Shown in pieces: positions 8,108-15,801 of a stretch of DNA of 28,364 nucleotides. This stretch comes from Clostridium sp. UBA3947 (GTDB lineage Bacteria > Bacillota > Clostridia > Clostridiales > Clostridiaceae). A model generated the notes under the pieces. That model was not told the DNA's origin, did no database searches, and was given only the letters and a program-made list of their open reading frames with translations. The stretch is taken from contig DGDR01000198.1 of NCBI GenBank assembly GCA_002385545.1, positions 1 through 28,364 of the forward strand, in the 5' to 3' direction. Numbering within the stretch: the first letter of the stretch is position 1; each line of letters begins with the position of its first letter. The position numbers and the translations under genes are program-made.

Positions 8108-9109
8108 ATGAATAATATGGTATTTACTAGTGTTATACCAAGACTCAGAGTTCTGGAAACCCGCTTACTGGATAAAGCTAAGCTAGATAGAATGATAGAC
8201 AGTAAGAGTGCATGGGAAGCAGTGAAGGTACTGCAGGAATCTGAGTATGCTGCTCATATGTCTCAAGTAAAAAGGGCTGAGGACTATGAAGAAATGCTAA
8301 GTGCTGAGCTTAAAAGAGTTTATAAGCTTATGTATGAGATTAGTCCTGAAAGGTCCGTAGTAGATGTTATGAGTGTAAGATATGATTATCACAACATAAA
8401 GGTATTACTTAAGGCTAAGGCTTTAAAGGAAGACTTTTCTCAGCTTTTACTTCCTATTGGCATGATAGAAGTAGATAAATTGAAGGCTGCGGTAACAAAT
8501 GAAGAGTATAGCGATTTGCCGCAGATTATGCGCAGCGCCATAGAGGAGATTGAGAGGGACTTTTTGGCTACAAAGGACCCTCAAAAAATTGATATTATTG
8601 CTGATAGGTATATGTTTAAGCATATGCTTGATATAGCAAAGGAAATTGAAAACCGCTTTGTAGAAAACTATGTAAAATCTCTGATTGATCTTACCAATAT
8701 AAAATCTTTGATAAGGATTAAAAAGCAGGATAAGGATAGAAGGTTTTTAGAGGAAGTGCTTATTGAAGGAGGCAATACTGATAAGGATAACTTTATTGCC
8801 CTGTTAACTGATAATCTAGAAAGCCTTGCAGGAAAGCTTTCATACGTGGATTATATAGAACCATTAAGGTTAGGTATAGAAGATTACATTAAGACTGGTT
8901 CCTTAAATGGTTTAGAAAAGCTTACTGATGATTACATTGTAAATATGATGAAGGATGCCAAGTATGTAAGCTTTGGGCCTGAGCCGGTGATTGCCTATAT
9001 TTTTGCAAAGGAAAATGAAATTAAGCTTATCAGGATTATAATGGTTGGTAAGATTAATGGTATCGAAGCAGGGGTTATTAGAGAAAGGCTGCGTGATAAC
9101 TATGTATAA
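8108..9109 (+). CDS. ntpC: V-type ATPase subunit C (d-type)
   Basis: This 333-residue, mostly helical protein matches the V/A-type subunit C (d) that forms the funnel between the rotor ring and the central shaft. Family-like features are the SVIPRLRVLETRLLDKAKLD opening, YDYHNIKVLLKAK, and EPVIAYIFAKENEIKLIRII near the end. GAGGAGGG lies 6 bases before the start. Its last 8 bases (ATGTATAA) overlap the start of ntpG, a typical translational-coupling arrangement. Confidence 0.93.
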   Translation: MNNMVFTSVIPRLRVLETRLLDKAKLDRMIDSKSAWEAVKVLQESEYAAHMSQVKRAEDYEEMLSAELKRVYKLMYEISPERSVVDVMSVRYDYHNIKVLLKAKALKEDFSQLLLPIGMIEVDKLKAAVTNEEYSDLPQIMRSAIEEIERDFLATKDPQKIDIIADRYMFKHMLDIAKEIENRFVENYVKSLIDLTNIKSLIRIKKQDKDRRFLEEVLIEGGNTDKDNFIALLTDNLESLAGKLSYVDYIEPLRLGIEDYIKTGSLNGLEKLTDDYIVNMMKDAKYVSFGPEPVIAYIFAKENEIKLIRIIMVGKINGIEAGVIRERLRDNYV

Positions 9110-9422
9110 GATAGCTGTTGTAGGTGATAAGGATTCGGTTTTAGCCTTTAAGGCCATAGGAATAGAGGTATTCCCTGTTTACGAGGAGGATGAAGCAAGA
9201 AAAACTGTAGATCGCTTGGCAGCAAATGAATATGCTGTTATCTTCATAACTGAACAGGTGGCAAAAAATATTGAAGAAACTATTGCTAGATATAATAAGG
9301 CGGTGCTACCTTCAATAATTTTGATACCAAGCAATCAAGGAAGCCTTAACATAGGACTTCAAAGAATTAGAGATAATGTAGAAAAAGCGGTTGGTGTAAA
9401 TATTTTAGATAATAAGGAATAG
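9102..9422 (+). CDS. ntpG: V-type ATPase central-stalk subunit F (NtpG)
   Basis: This 106-residue protein (MYKIAVVGDKDSVLAFKAIG) has the small Rossmann-like fold of subunit F, which binds the central shaft subunit D in the catalytic head. Conserved landmarks are VVGDKDSVLAFKAIGIEVF, YAVIFITEQVA and PSIILIPSNQGS. The frame is open upstream to 9045, but starting there would add 19 residues foreign to the family and overlap ntpC by 65 bases. ATG 9102 inside the ntpC stop region is preferred. Confidence 0.93.
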   Translation: MYKIAVVGDKDSVLAFKAIGIEVFPVYEEDEARKTVDRLAANEYAVIFITEQVAKNIEETIARYNKAVLPSIILIPSNQGSLNIGLQRIRDNVEKAVGVNILDNKE

Positions 9423-9456
9423 TCATATAGATGATAAAGGAAGGTAGGTAGGTAAC

Positions 9457-11229
9457 TTGAAGACGGGTAAAATAGTCAAGGTTTCCGGACCCCTTGTTGT
9501 TGCAGAGGGTATGGAGGACGCAAGTGTTTATGACGTTGTTAGAGTAAGTAACAGACGTCTTATTGGTGAAATAATTGAAATGAGAGGCGATAAGGCCTCC
9601 ATTCAGGTATATGAAGATACTGTAGGTCTTGGTCCAGGGGAACCAGTATTCACAACAGGAGAACCTCTTAGCGTAGAGCTTGGCCCAGGACTATTAGAAG
9701 CCATGTTTGATGGTATTCAAAGACCTTTAAATGCTATTAGAGATAAAACTGGTGATTTCCTTGATAGAGGAGTAGAAGTTAATCCTTTAGATAGGGAAAG
9801 AATCTGGCATTTTACTCCTACTAAAAAAGTTGGAGATAAGGTAAGTACTGGAGATATAATTGGTGTAGTTCAAGAAACTTCAGTAATTGAACATAGGATA
9901 TTAGTTCCTTATGGTGTGGAAGGTGAGCTTACATACATTAAAGAAGGGGACTATACCGTAACAGATAAGGTAGCAGAAGTAAAGACCGCTACTGGTACTA
10001 AAGACCTTACATTAATGCAGAAGTGGCCCGTTAGAAAAGCTAGACCAATCAAGAAAAAGTTAAATCCTATTGCACCGATGGTTACAGGACAGAGAGTTAT
10101 TGACACCTTCTTCCCAGTTACAAAGGGTGGTACTGCTTGTGTACCAGGACCATTTGGTAGTGGTAAGACAGTAGTACAGCATCAGCTTGCTAAGTGGGCA
10201 GATGTAGAAATAGTTGTTTATGTTGGTTGCGGGGAACGTGGTAATGAAATGACAGATGTTCTTAACGAATTCCCAGAGTTAAAGGACCCTAAAACTGGGG
10301 AACCACTTATGAAAAGAACAGTTCTTATAGCAAATACTTCTAACATGCCAGTGGCAGCTAGAGAAGCTTCTATTTATACTGGTATTACTATAGCAGAATA
10401 TTTTAGGGATATGGGTTATTCAGTGGCCTTGATGGCGGATTCTACCTCCAGATGGGCTGAGGCTCTAAGAGAAATGTCTGGTAGACTTGAAGAAATGCCA
10501 GGTGAGGAAGGATATCCAGCCTACCTAAGCTCAAGACTAGCAGAATTCTATGAAAGAGCTGGAAAGGTTATTTGTCTAGGTGAAGGTGAAAGAGAAGGTG
10601 CATTAACTGCAATAGGTGCTGTATCTCCTCCAGGAGGAGACCTTTCAGAGCCTGTTACTCAAGCTACACTAAGAATAGTTAAGGTATTCTGGGGCTTAGA
10701 TTCACAGCTGGCTTATAGGAGACATTTCCCAGCTATAAACTGGTTAAATTCTTATTCCTTATATTTAGAAAAAGTAAGTGACTGGATGAATGAGAACGTA
10801 GGAGAAAACTGGACTAAGCTTAGAATAAGAGCTATGGCAATGTTGCAGGAAGAAGCGGAGCTACAAGAAATCGTAAGATTAGTAGGTTATGATGCTCTTT
10901 CTGAAAGAGATCAGCTAAAGCTTGAAATTGCAAGATCCATAAGAGAAGACTACTTGCAGCAAAATGCATTCCATGAAGTTGATTCCTATGCCTCCTTTGC
11001 TAAGCAGTACAAGATGCTTCAACTAGTATTATCCTTTGAAGATATGGCAACCAAGGCCTTAGATGCCGGTGTATACTTAAAGGATATACTAGCCTTAGAG
11101 GAAAGAGATAAAATTGCCAGAGCTAAATACATCCCAGAAGCTGAGTTAGACAGAATGGACGCCATTGCTGAAGAAGTGAAGGCAGCAGTGGAGAGACTTA
11201 TCAGTGAAGGAGGGATAGCAGATGCTTAA
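9457..11229 (+). CDS. ntpA: V-type ATPase catalytic subunit A
   Basis: This 590-residue protein is the ATP-hydrolysing/synthesising subunit. It has an N-terminal beta-barrel, the subunit-A-specific bulge domain (about 110-200), and the nucleotide-binding domain with Walker A GPFGSGKT at 231-238. GCGERGNEMTDVL, SRWAEALREMSGRLEEMPGE and SPPGGDLSEPV follow, all typical. The start is TTG at 9457, preceded by an unusually long purine-rich site (AAAGGAAGGTAGGTAGG, 9437-9452); TTG gives the normal MKTGKIVKVSGPLVV terminus. The last 8 bases (ATGCTTAA) overlap the start of ntpB, so A and B, needed 3:3, are probably translated in step. Confidence 0.98.
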   Translation: MKTGKIVKVSGPLVVAEGMEDASVYDVVRVSNRRLIGEIIEMRGDKASIQVYEDTVGLGPGEPVFTTGEPLSVELGPGLLEAMFDGIQRPLNAIRDKTGDFLDRGVEVNPLDRERIWHFTPTKKVGDKVSTGDIIGVVQETSVIEHRILVPYGVEGELTYIKEGDYTVTDKVAEVKTATGTKDLTLMQKWPVRKARPIKKKLNPIAPMVTGQRVIDTFFPVTKGGTACVPGPFGSGKTVVQHQLAKWADVEIVVYVGCGERGNEMTDVLNEFPELKDPKTGEPLMKRTVLIANTSNMPVAAREASIYTGITIAEYFRDMGYSVALMADSTSRWAEALREMSGRLEEMPGEEGYPAYLSSRLAEFYERAGKVICLGEGEREGALTAIGAVSPPGGDLSEPVTQATLRIVKVFWGLDSQLAYRRHFPAINWLNSYSLYLEKVSDWMNENVGENWTKLRIRAMAMLQEEAELQEIVRLVGYDALSERDQLKLEIARSIREDYLQQNAFHEVDSYASFAKQYKMLQLVLSFEDMATKALDAGVYLKDILALEERDKIARAKYIPEAELDRMDAIAEEVKAAVERLISEGGIADA

Positions 11230-12604
11230 GGAATATAAAACCGTTAAAGAAGTAGTTGGTCCTTTGATGGTCATAGAGGAAGTTGAAGGTGCCAAGTTCG
11301 ATGAAATGGTTGAAATAGAGCTTATTAATGGAGAAATTAGACGTGGTAGAGTTCTTGAAGTAAATGGTGATAAGGCAGTAGTTCAGCTCTTTGAAGGTCC
11401 TGCTGGTATTAATTTAAGAGATAGTAAGGCTCGCTTCTTAGGTAGACCTTTAGAAGTAGCCCTTTCAGAGGATATGTTGGGCAGAGTTTTTGATGGACTT
11501 GGCAGACCAAAGGATAATGGGCCAAAGATTATAGCTGAGAAGAAGTCCGATATTAATGGTATACCAATGAACCCTGTATCTAGAGATTACCCAGATGAGT
11601 TTATTCAAACGGGAATCTCTGCTATAGATGGTTTAAACACCTTGGTTAGAGGACAAAAGCTACCTGTATTCTCTGGTTCAGGATTACCCCATGCAGAGCT
11701 TGCAGCCCAGATAACAAGACAGGCAAGAGTTCTAAATTCCGATTCAAAATTTGCCGTTGTATTTGCAGCTATCGGTATAACCTTTGAGGAGGCTCAATTC
11801 TTTATTGATGACTTCACAAAGACTGGAGCTATAGATAGAACTGTATTATTCATGAACCTTGCAAACGACCCAGCGGTAGAAAGAATTTCTACACCAAGAA
11901 TGGCTCTTACTACTGCAGAATTCTTAGCCTTTGAAAAAGGTATGCACGTACTTGTTATCATGACGGATATGACAAACTACGCAGAAGCATTAAGAGAGGT
12001 TTCTGCAGCTAGAAAAGAGGTTCCAGGAAGAAGAGGATATCCAGGTTACCTTTATACAGATTTAGCTAATTTATTTGAAAGAGCAGGAAGAATAAGAGGC
12101 AAGGAAGGATCTATTACTCAGATTCCAATTCTTACAATGCCTGAAGATGATAAGACACATCCAATTCCTGATCTTACAGGATATATTACAGAAGGTCAGA
12201 TAATATTAAGCAGAGAGCTATATAGAAAGGGTGTTATGCCTCCAATAGACGTTCTACCATCCCTATCAAGACTTAAGGATAAGGGTATAGGAAGAGGCAA
12301 AACCAGAGAAGACCATGCAGATACTATGAACCAGCTTTTTGCTGCCTATGCTCAAGGTAAGCAAGCTAAGGAGTTATCTGCAATACTTGGTGAATCTGCC
12401 CTTTCAGATACAGATAAGCTCTATGCAAAGTTTGCTGAAGCCTTTGAAAAGGAATATGTATCTCAAGGCTTTACCACTAATAGAACTATAGAGGAAACCT
12501 TAAATCTTGGTTGGAAGCTTCTATCCATACTACCAAGAACAGAGCTTAAGAGAATAAGAGATGAATATCTTGAAAAGTATCTCCCTGAGAGAGAGGATGA
12601 TTAA
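11222..12604 (+). CDS. ntpB: V-type ATPase non-catalytic subunit B
   Basis: This 460-residue protein alternates with subunit A in the catalytic head. It has the same three-domain layout, but the P-loop is replaced by FSGSGLPHAELAAQI, the hallmark of the non-catalytic subunit. PGRRGYPGYLYTDLANLFERA and the TGYITEGQIILSRELYRKG segment are also typical. It starts inside the ntpA stop codon (8-base overlap) and ends two bases before ntpD. Confidence 0.98.
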   Translation: MLKEYKTVKEVVGPLMVIEEVEGAKFDEMVEIELINGEIRRGRVLEVNGDKAVVQLFEGPAGINLRDSKARFLGRPLEVALSEDMLGRVFDGLGRPKDNGPKIIAEKKSDINGIPMNPVSRDYPDEFIQTGISAIDGLNTLVRGQKLPVFSGSGLPHAELAAQITRQARVLNSDSKFAVVFAAIGITFEEAQFFIDDFTKTGAIDRTVLFMNLANDPAVERISTPRMALTTAEFLAFEKGMHVLVIMTDMTNYAEALREVSAARKEVPGRRGYPGYLYTDLANLFERAGRIRGKEGSITQIPILTMPEDDKTHPIPDLTGYITEGQIILSRELYRKGVMPPIDVLPSLSRLKDKGIGRGKTREDHADTMNQLFAAYAQGKQAKELSAILGESALSDTDKLYAKFAEAFEKEYVSQGFTTNRTIEETLNLGWKLLSILPRTELKRIRDEYLEKYLPEREDD

Positions 12605-12606
12605 GT

Positions 12607-13254
12607 ATGGCTAGACTTAATGTCAATCCTACAAGAATGGAGCTTACCAATCTAAAAAAGAGATTGGTTACAGCTATAAGAGGCCACAAGCTCTTAAAGG
12701 ATAAACAAGATGAGCTCATGCGCAGATTTATCGATTTGGTAAAATATAATGATAAGCTTAGAAGAGATGTGGAAAAGGAATTAGGAGCTTCTCTCAAGGA
12801 GTTCTTGATGGCAAGAGCAGTTATGTCTTCTGAGATGCTAGAAGAGGCTGTTATGTATCCTAAGGAAAGAATAGGTCTAGAGGTTTCAAGCAAAAACATC
12901 ATGAGTGTTAGGGTACCAGTGATGAATTTTAAACGACAGATGGGAGAAGATCAAGGTAGCATCTATCCCTACGGATTTGCTTCCACTTCTGGAGAATTGG
13001 ATTCAGCTATAGATAAGCTCTATGGTATCCTACCAAAGCTTTTAGAACTAGCAGAGGTTGAAAAATCTTGCCAGTTAATGGCGGATGAAATAGAAAAGAC
13101 AAGAAGAAGAGTAAATGCTCTGGAATATGCTACAATCCCACAACTGGAAGAAACAATAAGATATATAAAAATGAAGCTTGATGAGGATGAGAGAAGTAAT
13201 ATCATAAGACTTATGAAGGTAAAGTCTATGGTGTTAGAACCTCAGAACAATTAG
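12607..13254 (+). CDS. ntpD: V-type ATPase central-shaft subunit D
   Basis: This 215-residue protein is the long coiled-coil rotor shaft. Typical features are MARLNVNPTRMELTNLKKRL at the start, RGHKLLKDKQDELMRRFIDL, and a C-terminal helix containing RRRVNALEYATIPQLEETIR. It is the last gene of the operon, two bases after ntpB, and is followed by a strong terminator. The ntpH and ntpJ genes that follow in Enterococcus hirae are not present. Confidence 0.96.
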   Translation: MARLNVNPTRMELTNLKKRLVTAIRGHKLLKDKQDELMRRFIDLVKYNDKLRRDVEKELGASLKEFLMARAVMSSEMLEEAVMYPKERIGLEVSSKNIMSVRVPVMNFKRQMGEDQGSIYPYGFASTSGELDSAIDKLYGILPKLLELAEVEKSCQLMADEIEKTRRRVNALEYATIPQLEETIRYIKMKLDEDERSNIIRLMKVKSMVLEPQNN

Positions 13255-13262
13255 TTAGAAGG

Positions 13263-13309
13263 AGCTGTTGTACAACTGCTAAAGTTGATGGTTGTGCAAC
13301 AGCTTTTTT
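13263..13309 (+). terminator. Terminator of the V-ATPase operon
   Basis: Bases 13263-13276 pair with 13291-13304 in a 14-bp stem (one G-U pair), followed by T at 13304-13309. The stem begins with the same GGAGCTGTTG core (13261-13270) as the hairpin at 18841-18885. Confidence 0.92.
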
Positions 13310-13607
13310 AGATTTGTTGAAGTTAAATGAAGCCAATAATAGATAAAAAAGGATAATGGCTGAGAAGGTATTGCTTTTTTCAGTATGTTGCTTTGTTTCA
13401 AAAAAGGGTTGATAGGTAAGGAGAGATTTAGGACAAGCATTAGGGAAAGTTACGGTGAAGGGAACTTCCTTTTCAACTGTAAATCCGTACTTCTTCAAAA
13501 ATACTTGGCCTAGTACTAAATAACAGATTTTTGTTGTAGTCCAGAAAATTATCTTCAATTTCTGACCTCTCACTTCTAACATCTAGAAATGTCTTAGCAC
13601 TTTTTCT
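13310..13607. other. Non-coding stretch between ntpD and def; probable dispersed element or gene remnant
   Basis: About 300 bases hold no convincing gene. The minus strand is open across 13226-13582 (118 codons) but runs through the ntpD terminator, has no ribosome binding site and begins inside the repeat sequence. Its composition (KYGFTVEKEVPFTVTFP, then PKSLLTYQPF) looks protein-like but matches no family I recognise. It is best treated as a repeat element or decayed gene. The right end (13561-13606) is repeated at 38-75. Confidence 0.45.
13561..13606. repeat. Copy B of the dispersed intergenic repeat end
   Basis: Begins tctgacctctcacttctaa and ends tagcactttttc. It shares both end blocks with 38-75 in the same orientation and differs only in the middle. 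Confidence 0.5.
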
Positions 13608-13608
13608 C

Positions 13609-13638
13609 TTGGACAGATAAGTCTAAATAATATATAAT
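13609..13638 (+). promoter_or_regulatory. Probable promoter of def
   Basis: TTGGAC (13609-13614) and TATAAT (13633-13638) are 18 bases apart. The expected start near 13645 leaves a leader of about 65 bases that contains the folded ribosome-binding region. Confidence 0.65.
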
Positions 13639-13660
13639 AAAATAGATAGGATAATAAAGT

Positions 13661-13712
13661 AGGGAGGGAAAATTTAAGCTGTTATAGTTGGCTTAAATTT
13701 ATATTAATTATG
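13661..13712 (+). promoter_or_regulatory. Ribosome binding site of def with a hairpin as spacer
   Basis: The only Shine-Dalgarno-like sequence before def is AGGGAGGG (13661-13668), over 40 bases from ATG 13710. Between them lies a perfect 10-bp inverted repeat, AAATTTAAGC (13670-13679) and GCTTAAATTT (13691-13700), with an 11-base loop. If it folds, the effective spacing drops to about 10 bases, which is normal. No ATG, GTG or TTG occurs in frame closer to the purine tract. Confidence 0.7.
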
Positions 13713-14174
13713 GCAATCAGAGAGATACTTCAATATGGAAACCAAATTTTAAAGACTCCTTGTGAAAGGGTAGAAAAGATAGATAAGGAAATTAAAGATT
13801 TGATTAAAGATATGAAGGATACTTTATATAGTTGCGACGGTATAGGCCTTGCTGCTCCACAAATCGGTGTGCTTAAGAGAGTTATATTAATAGATTTAAG
13901 AGATGATAGTGAGTCAATCATCCTTATAAATCCTGAAATTATAGAAGCTGAAGGAGAGGAGCTAAGCATAGAAGGTTGCTTAAGCTATGTAGGCTATGAA
14001 GGTGAAGTAATAAGACCAAAGAAGGTAAAGGTAAGAGGACTTACTCCAAAGAATAAGTTAGTTGAGTATACCGCTGAGGGACTATTAGCTAAAGCTTTCT
14101 GCCATGAAATAGATCATTTAGATGGCATTTTATATATGGACAAAGCAAGAAAAATGTATAAGTATGAAAAATAA
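13710..14174 (+). CDS. def: Peptide deformylase
   Basis: This 154-residue enzyme removes the formyl group from the N-terminal methionine of new proteins in the cytoplasm. All three family motifs are intact: GIGLAAPQIG (44-53), EGCLS (88-92, with metal ligand C90) and HEIDH (132-136, two histidine ligands and the catalytic glutamate). Length is normal for a short type. The start MAIREILQYGN is the expected one, although its ribosome binding site is 41 bases away across a hairpin. It is monocistronic between its own promoter and terminator; the usual fmt neighbour is absent. Confidence 0.97.
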   Translation: MAIREILQYGNQILKTPCERVEKIDKEIKDLIKDMKDTLYSCDGIGLAAPQIGVLKRVILIDLRDDSESIILINPEIIEAEGEELSIEGCLSYVGYEGEVIRPKKVKVRGLTPKNKLVEYTAEGLLAKAFCHEIDHLDGILYMDKARKMYKYEK

Positions 14175-14201
14175 TGGTAATAAATTACCATTATTTTTTT
14201 T
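14172..14201 (+). terminator. Terminator of def
   Basis: TAATGGTAAT (14172-14181, including the stop codon) pairs with ATTACCATTA (14184-14193), then T at 14194-14201. Confidence 0.9.
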
Positions 14202-14234
14202 GAAACAAGTAAATGATTACATTTCAAAAGGATA

Positions 14235-14263
14235 TTTACAAGTGAATACATATATAGTATACT
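14235..14263 (+). promoter_or_regulatory. Probable promoter of the ECF S-component gene
   Basis: TTTACA (14235-14240) and TATACT (14258-14263) are 17 bases apart. A short inverted repeat, GTATA (14257-14261) and TATAC (14270-14274), overlaps the -10 box and the start region and could be an operator. Confidence 0.6.
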
Positions 14264-14297
14264 GCTGTATATACACTAGGAGATGGGGGATGTTATA

Positions 14298-14792
14298 ATG
14301 GAGAAAGTTAAAAAATTAACTGAGACAGCTTTGTTAATAGCTCTAACAATTATTATACCTATGTATTTACCAAAGATACCAATTGGACCAGCCTTTACAA
14401 TGACACCAGCTTCTCATGTACCAATGTTTTTATCAATGTTTTTAGGACCAACTGCAGCAGCTATGGTTGGCATAGGTTCTACCATTGGTTTTCAGATGGC
14501 TGGTACACCAAGTCCAGTTGTTGCTAGAGCTTCTATGCATATTATAGTTGGTGTTTTTGGAGCATACCTTTTGAAAAAGAATGTTTCCTATATAAAGGTT
14601 GCCTTAATTACTGCACCTTTACATGGACTAGCAGAAGCTTTAGTAATAATACCACTGGTAGGCTTTAACGCTAACTCTTATATTGTGGCAGTAGGAACAA
14701 TGATACATCATTGTGTAGATGTAATTATTACTTATCCAGTGATTAAGGCATTGGAAAAGGCAGGAAGAAAAGAATTTGCTTTGTCTAAGTAA
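14298..14792 (+). CDS. ECF transporter substrate-binding (S) component
   Basis: This 164-residue protein is mostly hydrophobic, with about five or six helices, and looks like the S component of an energy-coupling-factor vitamin transporter. Notable segments are TPASHVPMFLSMFLGPTAAA and GTPSPVVARASMHIIVG. S components capture a vitamin and work with a shared energising module (EcfT plus two ATPases), which is not in this window. The substrate is not readable; niacin is one possibility I cannot support further. ATG 14283 is in frame but the AGGAG site abuts it; the GGGGGA at 14285-14290 is correctly placed for ATG 14298. It has its own promoter and terminator. Confidence 0.75.
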   Translation: MEKVKKLTETALLIALTIIIPMYLPKIPIGPAFTMTPASHVPMFLSMFLGPTAAAMVGIGSTIGFQMAGTPSPVVARASMHIIVGVFGAYLLKKNVSYIKVALITAPLHGLAEALVIIPLVGFNANSYIVAVGTMIHHCVDVIITYPVIKALEKAGRKEFALSK

Positions 14793-14799
14793 ATATATG

Positions 14800-14837
14800 A
14801 AAAGTGTATTTCACAGTTTGGTGGAGTACACTTTTTT
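14800..14837 (+). terminator. Terminator of the ECF S-component gene
   Basis: AAAAGTGTA (14800-14808) pairs perfectly with TACACTTTT (14827-14835), with an 18-base loop, and the T-run continues to 14837. Confidence 0.8.
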
Positions 14838-14857
14838 GTTGTATATAATTTTATTGA

Positions 14858-14897
14858 TGTGAAGTTATTCACATTCAATGGTAAGTTGTGGTACAAT
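14858..14897 (+). promoter_or_regulatory. Promoter with a CRP/FNR-like palindrome
   Basis: TTCACA (14868-14873) and TACAAT (14892-14897) form a plausible promoter with an 18-base spacer. The -35 box is the right half of a perfect palindrome, TGTGAAGTTATTCACA (14858-14873), which fits TGTGA-N6-TCACA, the classic site of the CRP/FNR superfamily. A regulator bound there would cover the -35 box and so would probably repress. Confidence 0.5.
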
Positions 14898-14996
14898 TAA
14901 TTCTGTTATTTACAAGAGCTTTGTTGATAAAAGTTAGACTGATGGGTAAAGCTATAAAAAGAATATACAAATATTATAGGAAGTGGAGTGTTACAA

Positions 14997-15245
14997 TTGG
15001 AAGAAAAAGAAATAATGGCTTTTAAGGATGAATCAGGAGAAAAGGTGGAGTTTGAAATAGTGGCTAAACTTAAGGTTGACAATAAGGATTATATGATTCT
15101 GGCTCCTTTAGATGGTAATGAGGAGGATGCCTTTGCCTTTAGAGTTGACGAGGAAGATGGAAAACCGGTTTATAATTTTGTAGAAGATGAAAGAGAATTT
15201 GAAAAGGTACAAAAGGAATATAAAGCATATACTGAAAAAGAATAA
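14997..15245 (+). CDS. DUF1292 (YrzB-like) protein
   Basis: This 82-residue acidic protein has the DUF1292 pattern: DESGEKVEFEIVAKLKV, DYMILAPLDGNEEDAFAFRV and NFVEDEREFEKVQKEY. The family is widespread in Firmicutes and of unknown function; members often lie near ruvX/alaS, which is not the case here. A GTG at 14988 is also in frame. GGAG at 14985-14988 lies 8 bases before TTG 14997, which is preferred and gives MEEKEIMAFKD. It is followed after 23 bases by a very acidic protein and is probably co-transcribed with it. Confidence 0.85.
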   Translation: MEEKEIMAFKDESGEKVEFEIVAKLKVDNKDYMILAPLDGNEEDAFAFRVDEEDGKPVYNFVEDEREFEKVQKEYKAYTEKE

Positions 15246-15268
15246 TAAAAAATGGAGGATTAAATAAG

Positions 15269-15670
15269 ATGGTTGATAAGAGCAAAATAATAGCATTTCT
15301 TGAAGACAATGATTTATCTGAGGTAGAAGAAGTCAAATTTGATGATGAAGCGTTGGTGTTAAGGTTCTACTATGACTTTGATAGAGATGAAATCGAGGCG
15401 GCTAGGGCCTATGCTAATGATGAATGTGAAGAGGAAGAAGAATCGGAAGAGTGGTATGAGGAGTACTTCCTCCCCTATTTAAATGACCTTGCTATAGATA
15501 ATGCTGGGGAAGTTTTAGAAGATTTAATGGATGAATTTGACGTTCAAGCCCAATATATTACCTATGAAACAGATCAGGAAAGCTATGATTATTGCGAATT
15601 TATAGCGGTTATTTATGAAAAGGATAAGAATTGTGATATAGAAGAAATATTGGATGAATTGGAAATGTAA
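15269..15670 (+). CDS. Very acidic hypothetical protein
   Basis: This 133-residue protein is not recognised. By my count it contains 47 Asp/Glu against about 8 Lys/Arg, with a run CEEEEESEEWYEEY in the middle (about residues 50-63). No membrane segment or signal peptide is seen. It has four cysteines at most and many aromatic residues in the second half. GGAGG lies about 10 bases before the ATG. It is the second gene after the CRP/FNR-like promoter, and no clear terminator follows it. The coding periodicity and position make it a real gene; the function is unknown. Confidence 0.75.
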   Translation: MVDKSKIIAFLEDNDLSEVEEVKFDDEALVLRFYYDFDRDEIEAARAYANDECEEEEESEEWYEEYFLPYLNDLAIDNAGEVLEDLMDEFDVQAQYITYETDQESYDYCEFIAVIYEKDKNCDIEEILDELEM

Positions 15671-15767
15671 ATTTACTGGAAATTACGAAATGAAAAGATT
15701 TACACAGTTATTTATAGCTAATCAAAAATAAGTTGATGTAAAGCGAATAAACTTTGCAATATAAGTA

Positions 15768-15795
15768 TTGCAGCATTACAGGGATATGATATAAT
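15768..15795 (+). promoter_or_regulatory. Promoter of the structured RNA
   Basis: TTGCAG (15768-15773) lies 16 bases before an extended -10 box, TG-a-TATAAT (TG at 15787-15788, TATAAT 15790-15795). The expected start is near 15802. Confidence 0.8.
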
Positions 15796-15801
15796 TAAAG
15801 T

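Noticed and set aside
13226..13582. Open minus-strand frame of 118 codons after ntpD
   Set aside because: No ribosome binding site, it starts in repeat sequence, crosses a terminator and overlaps the ntpD end; kept only as a possible remnant.
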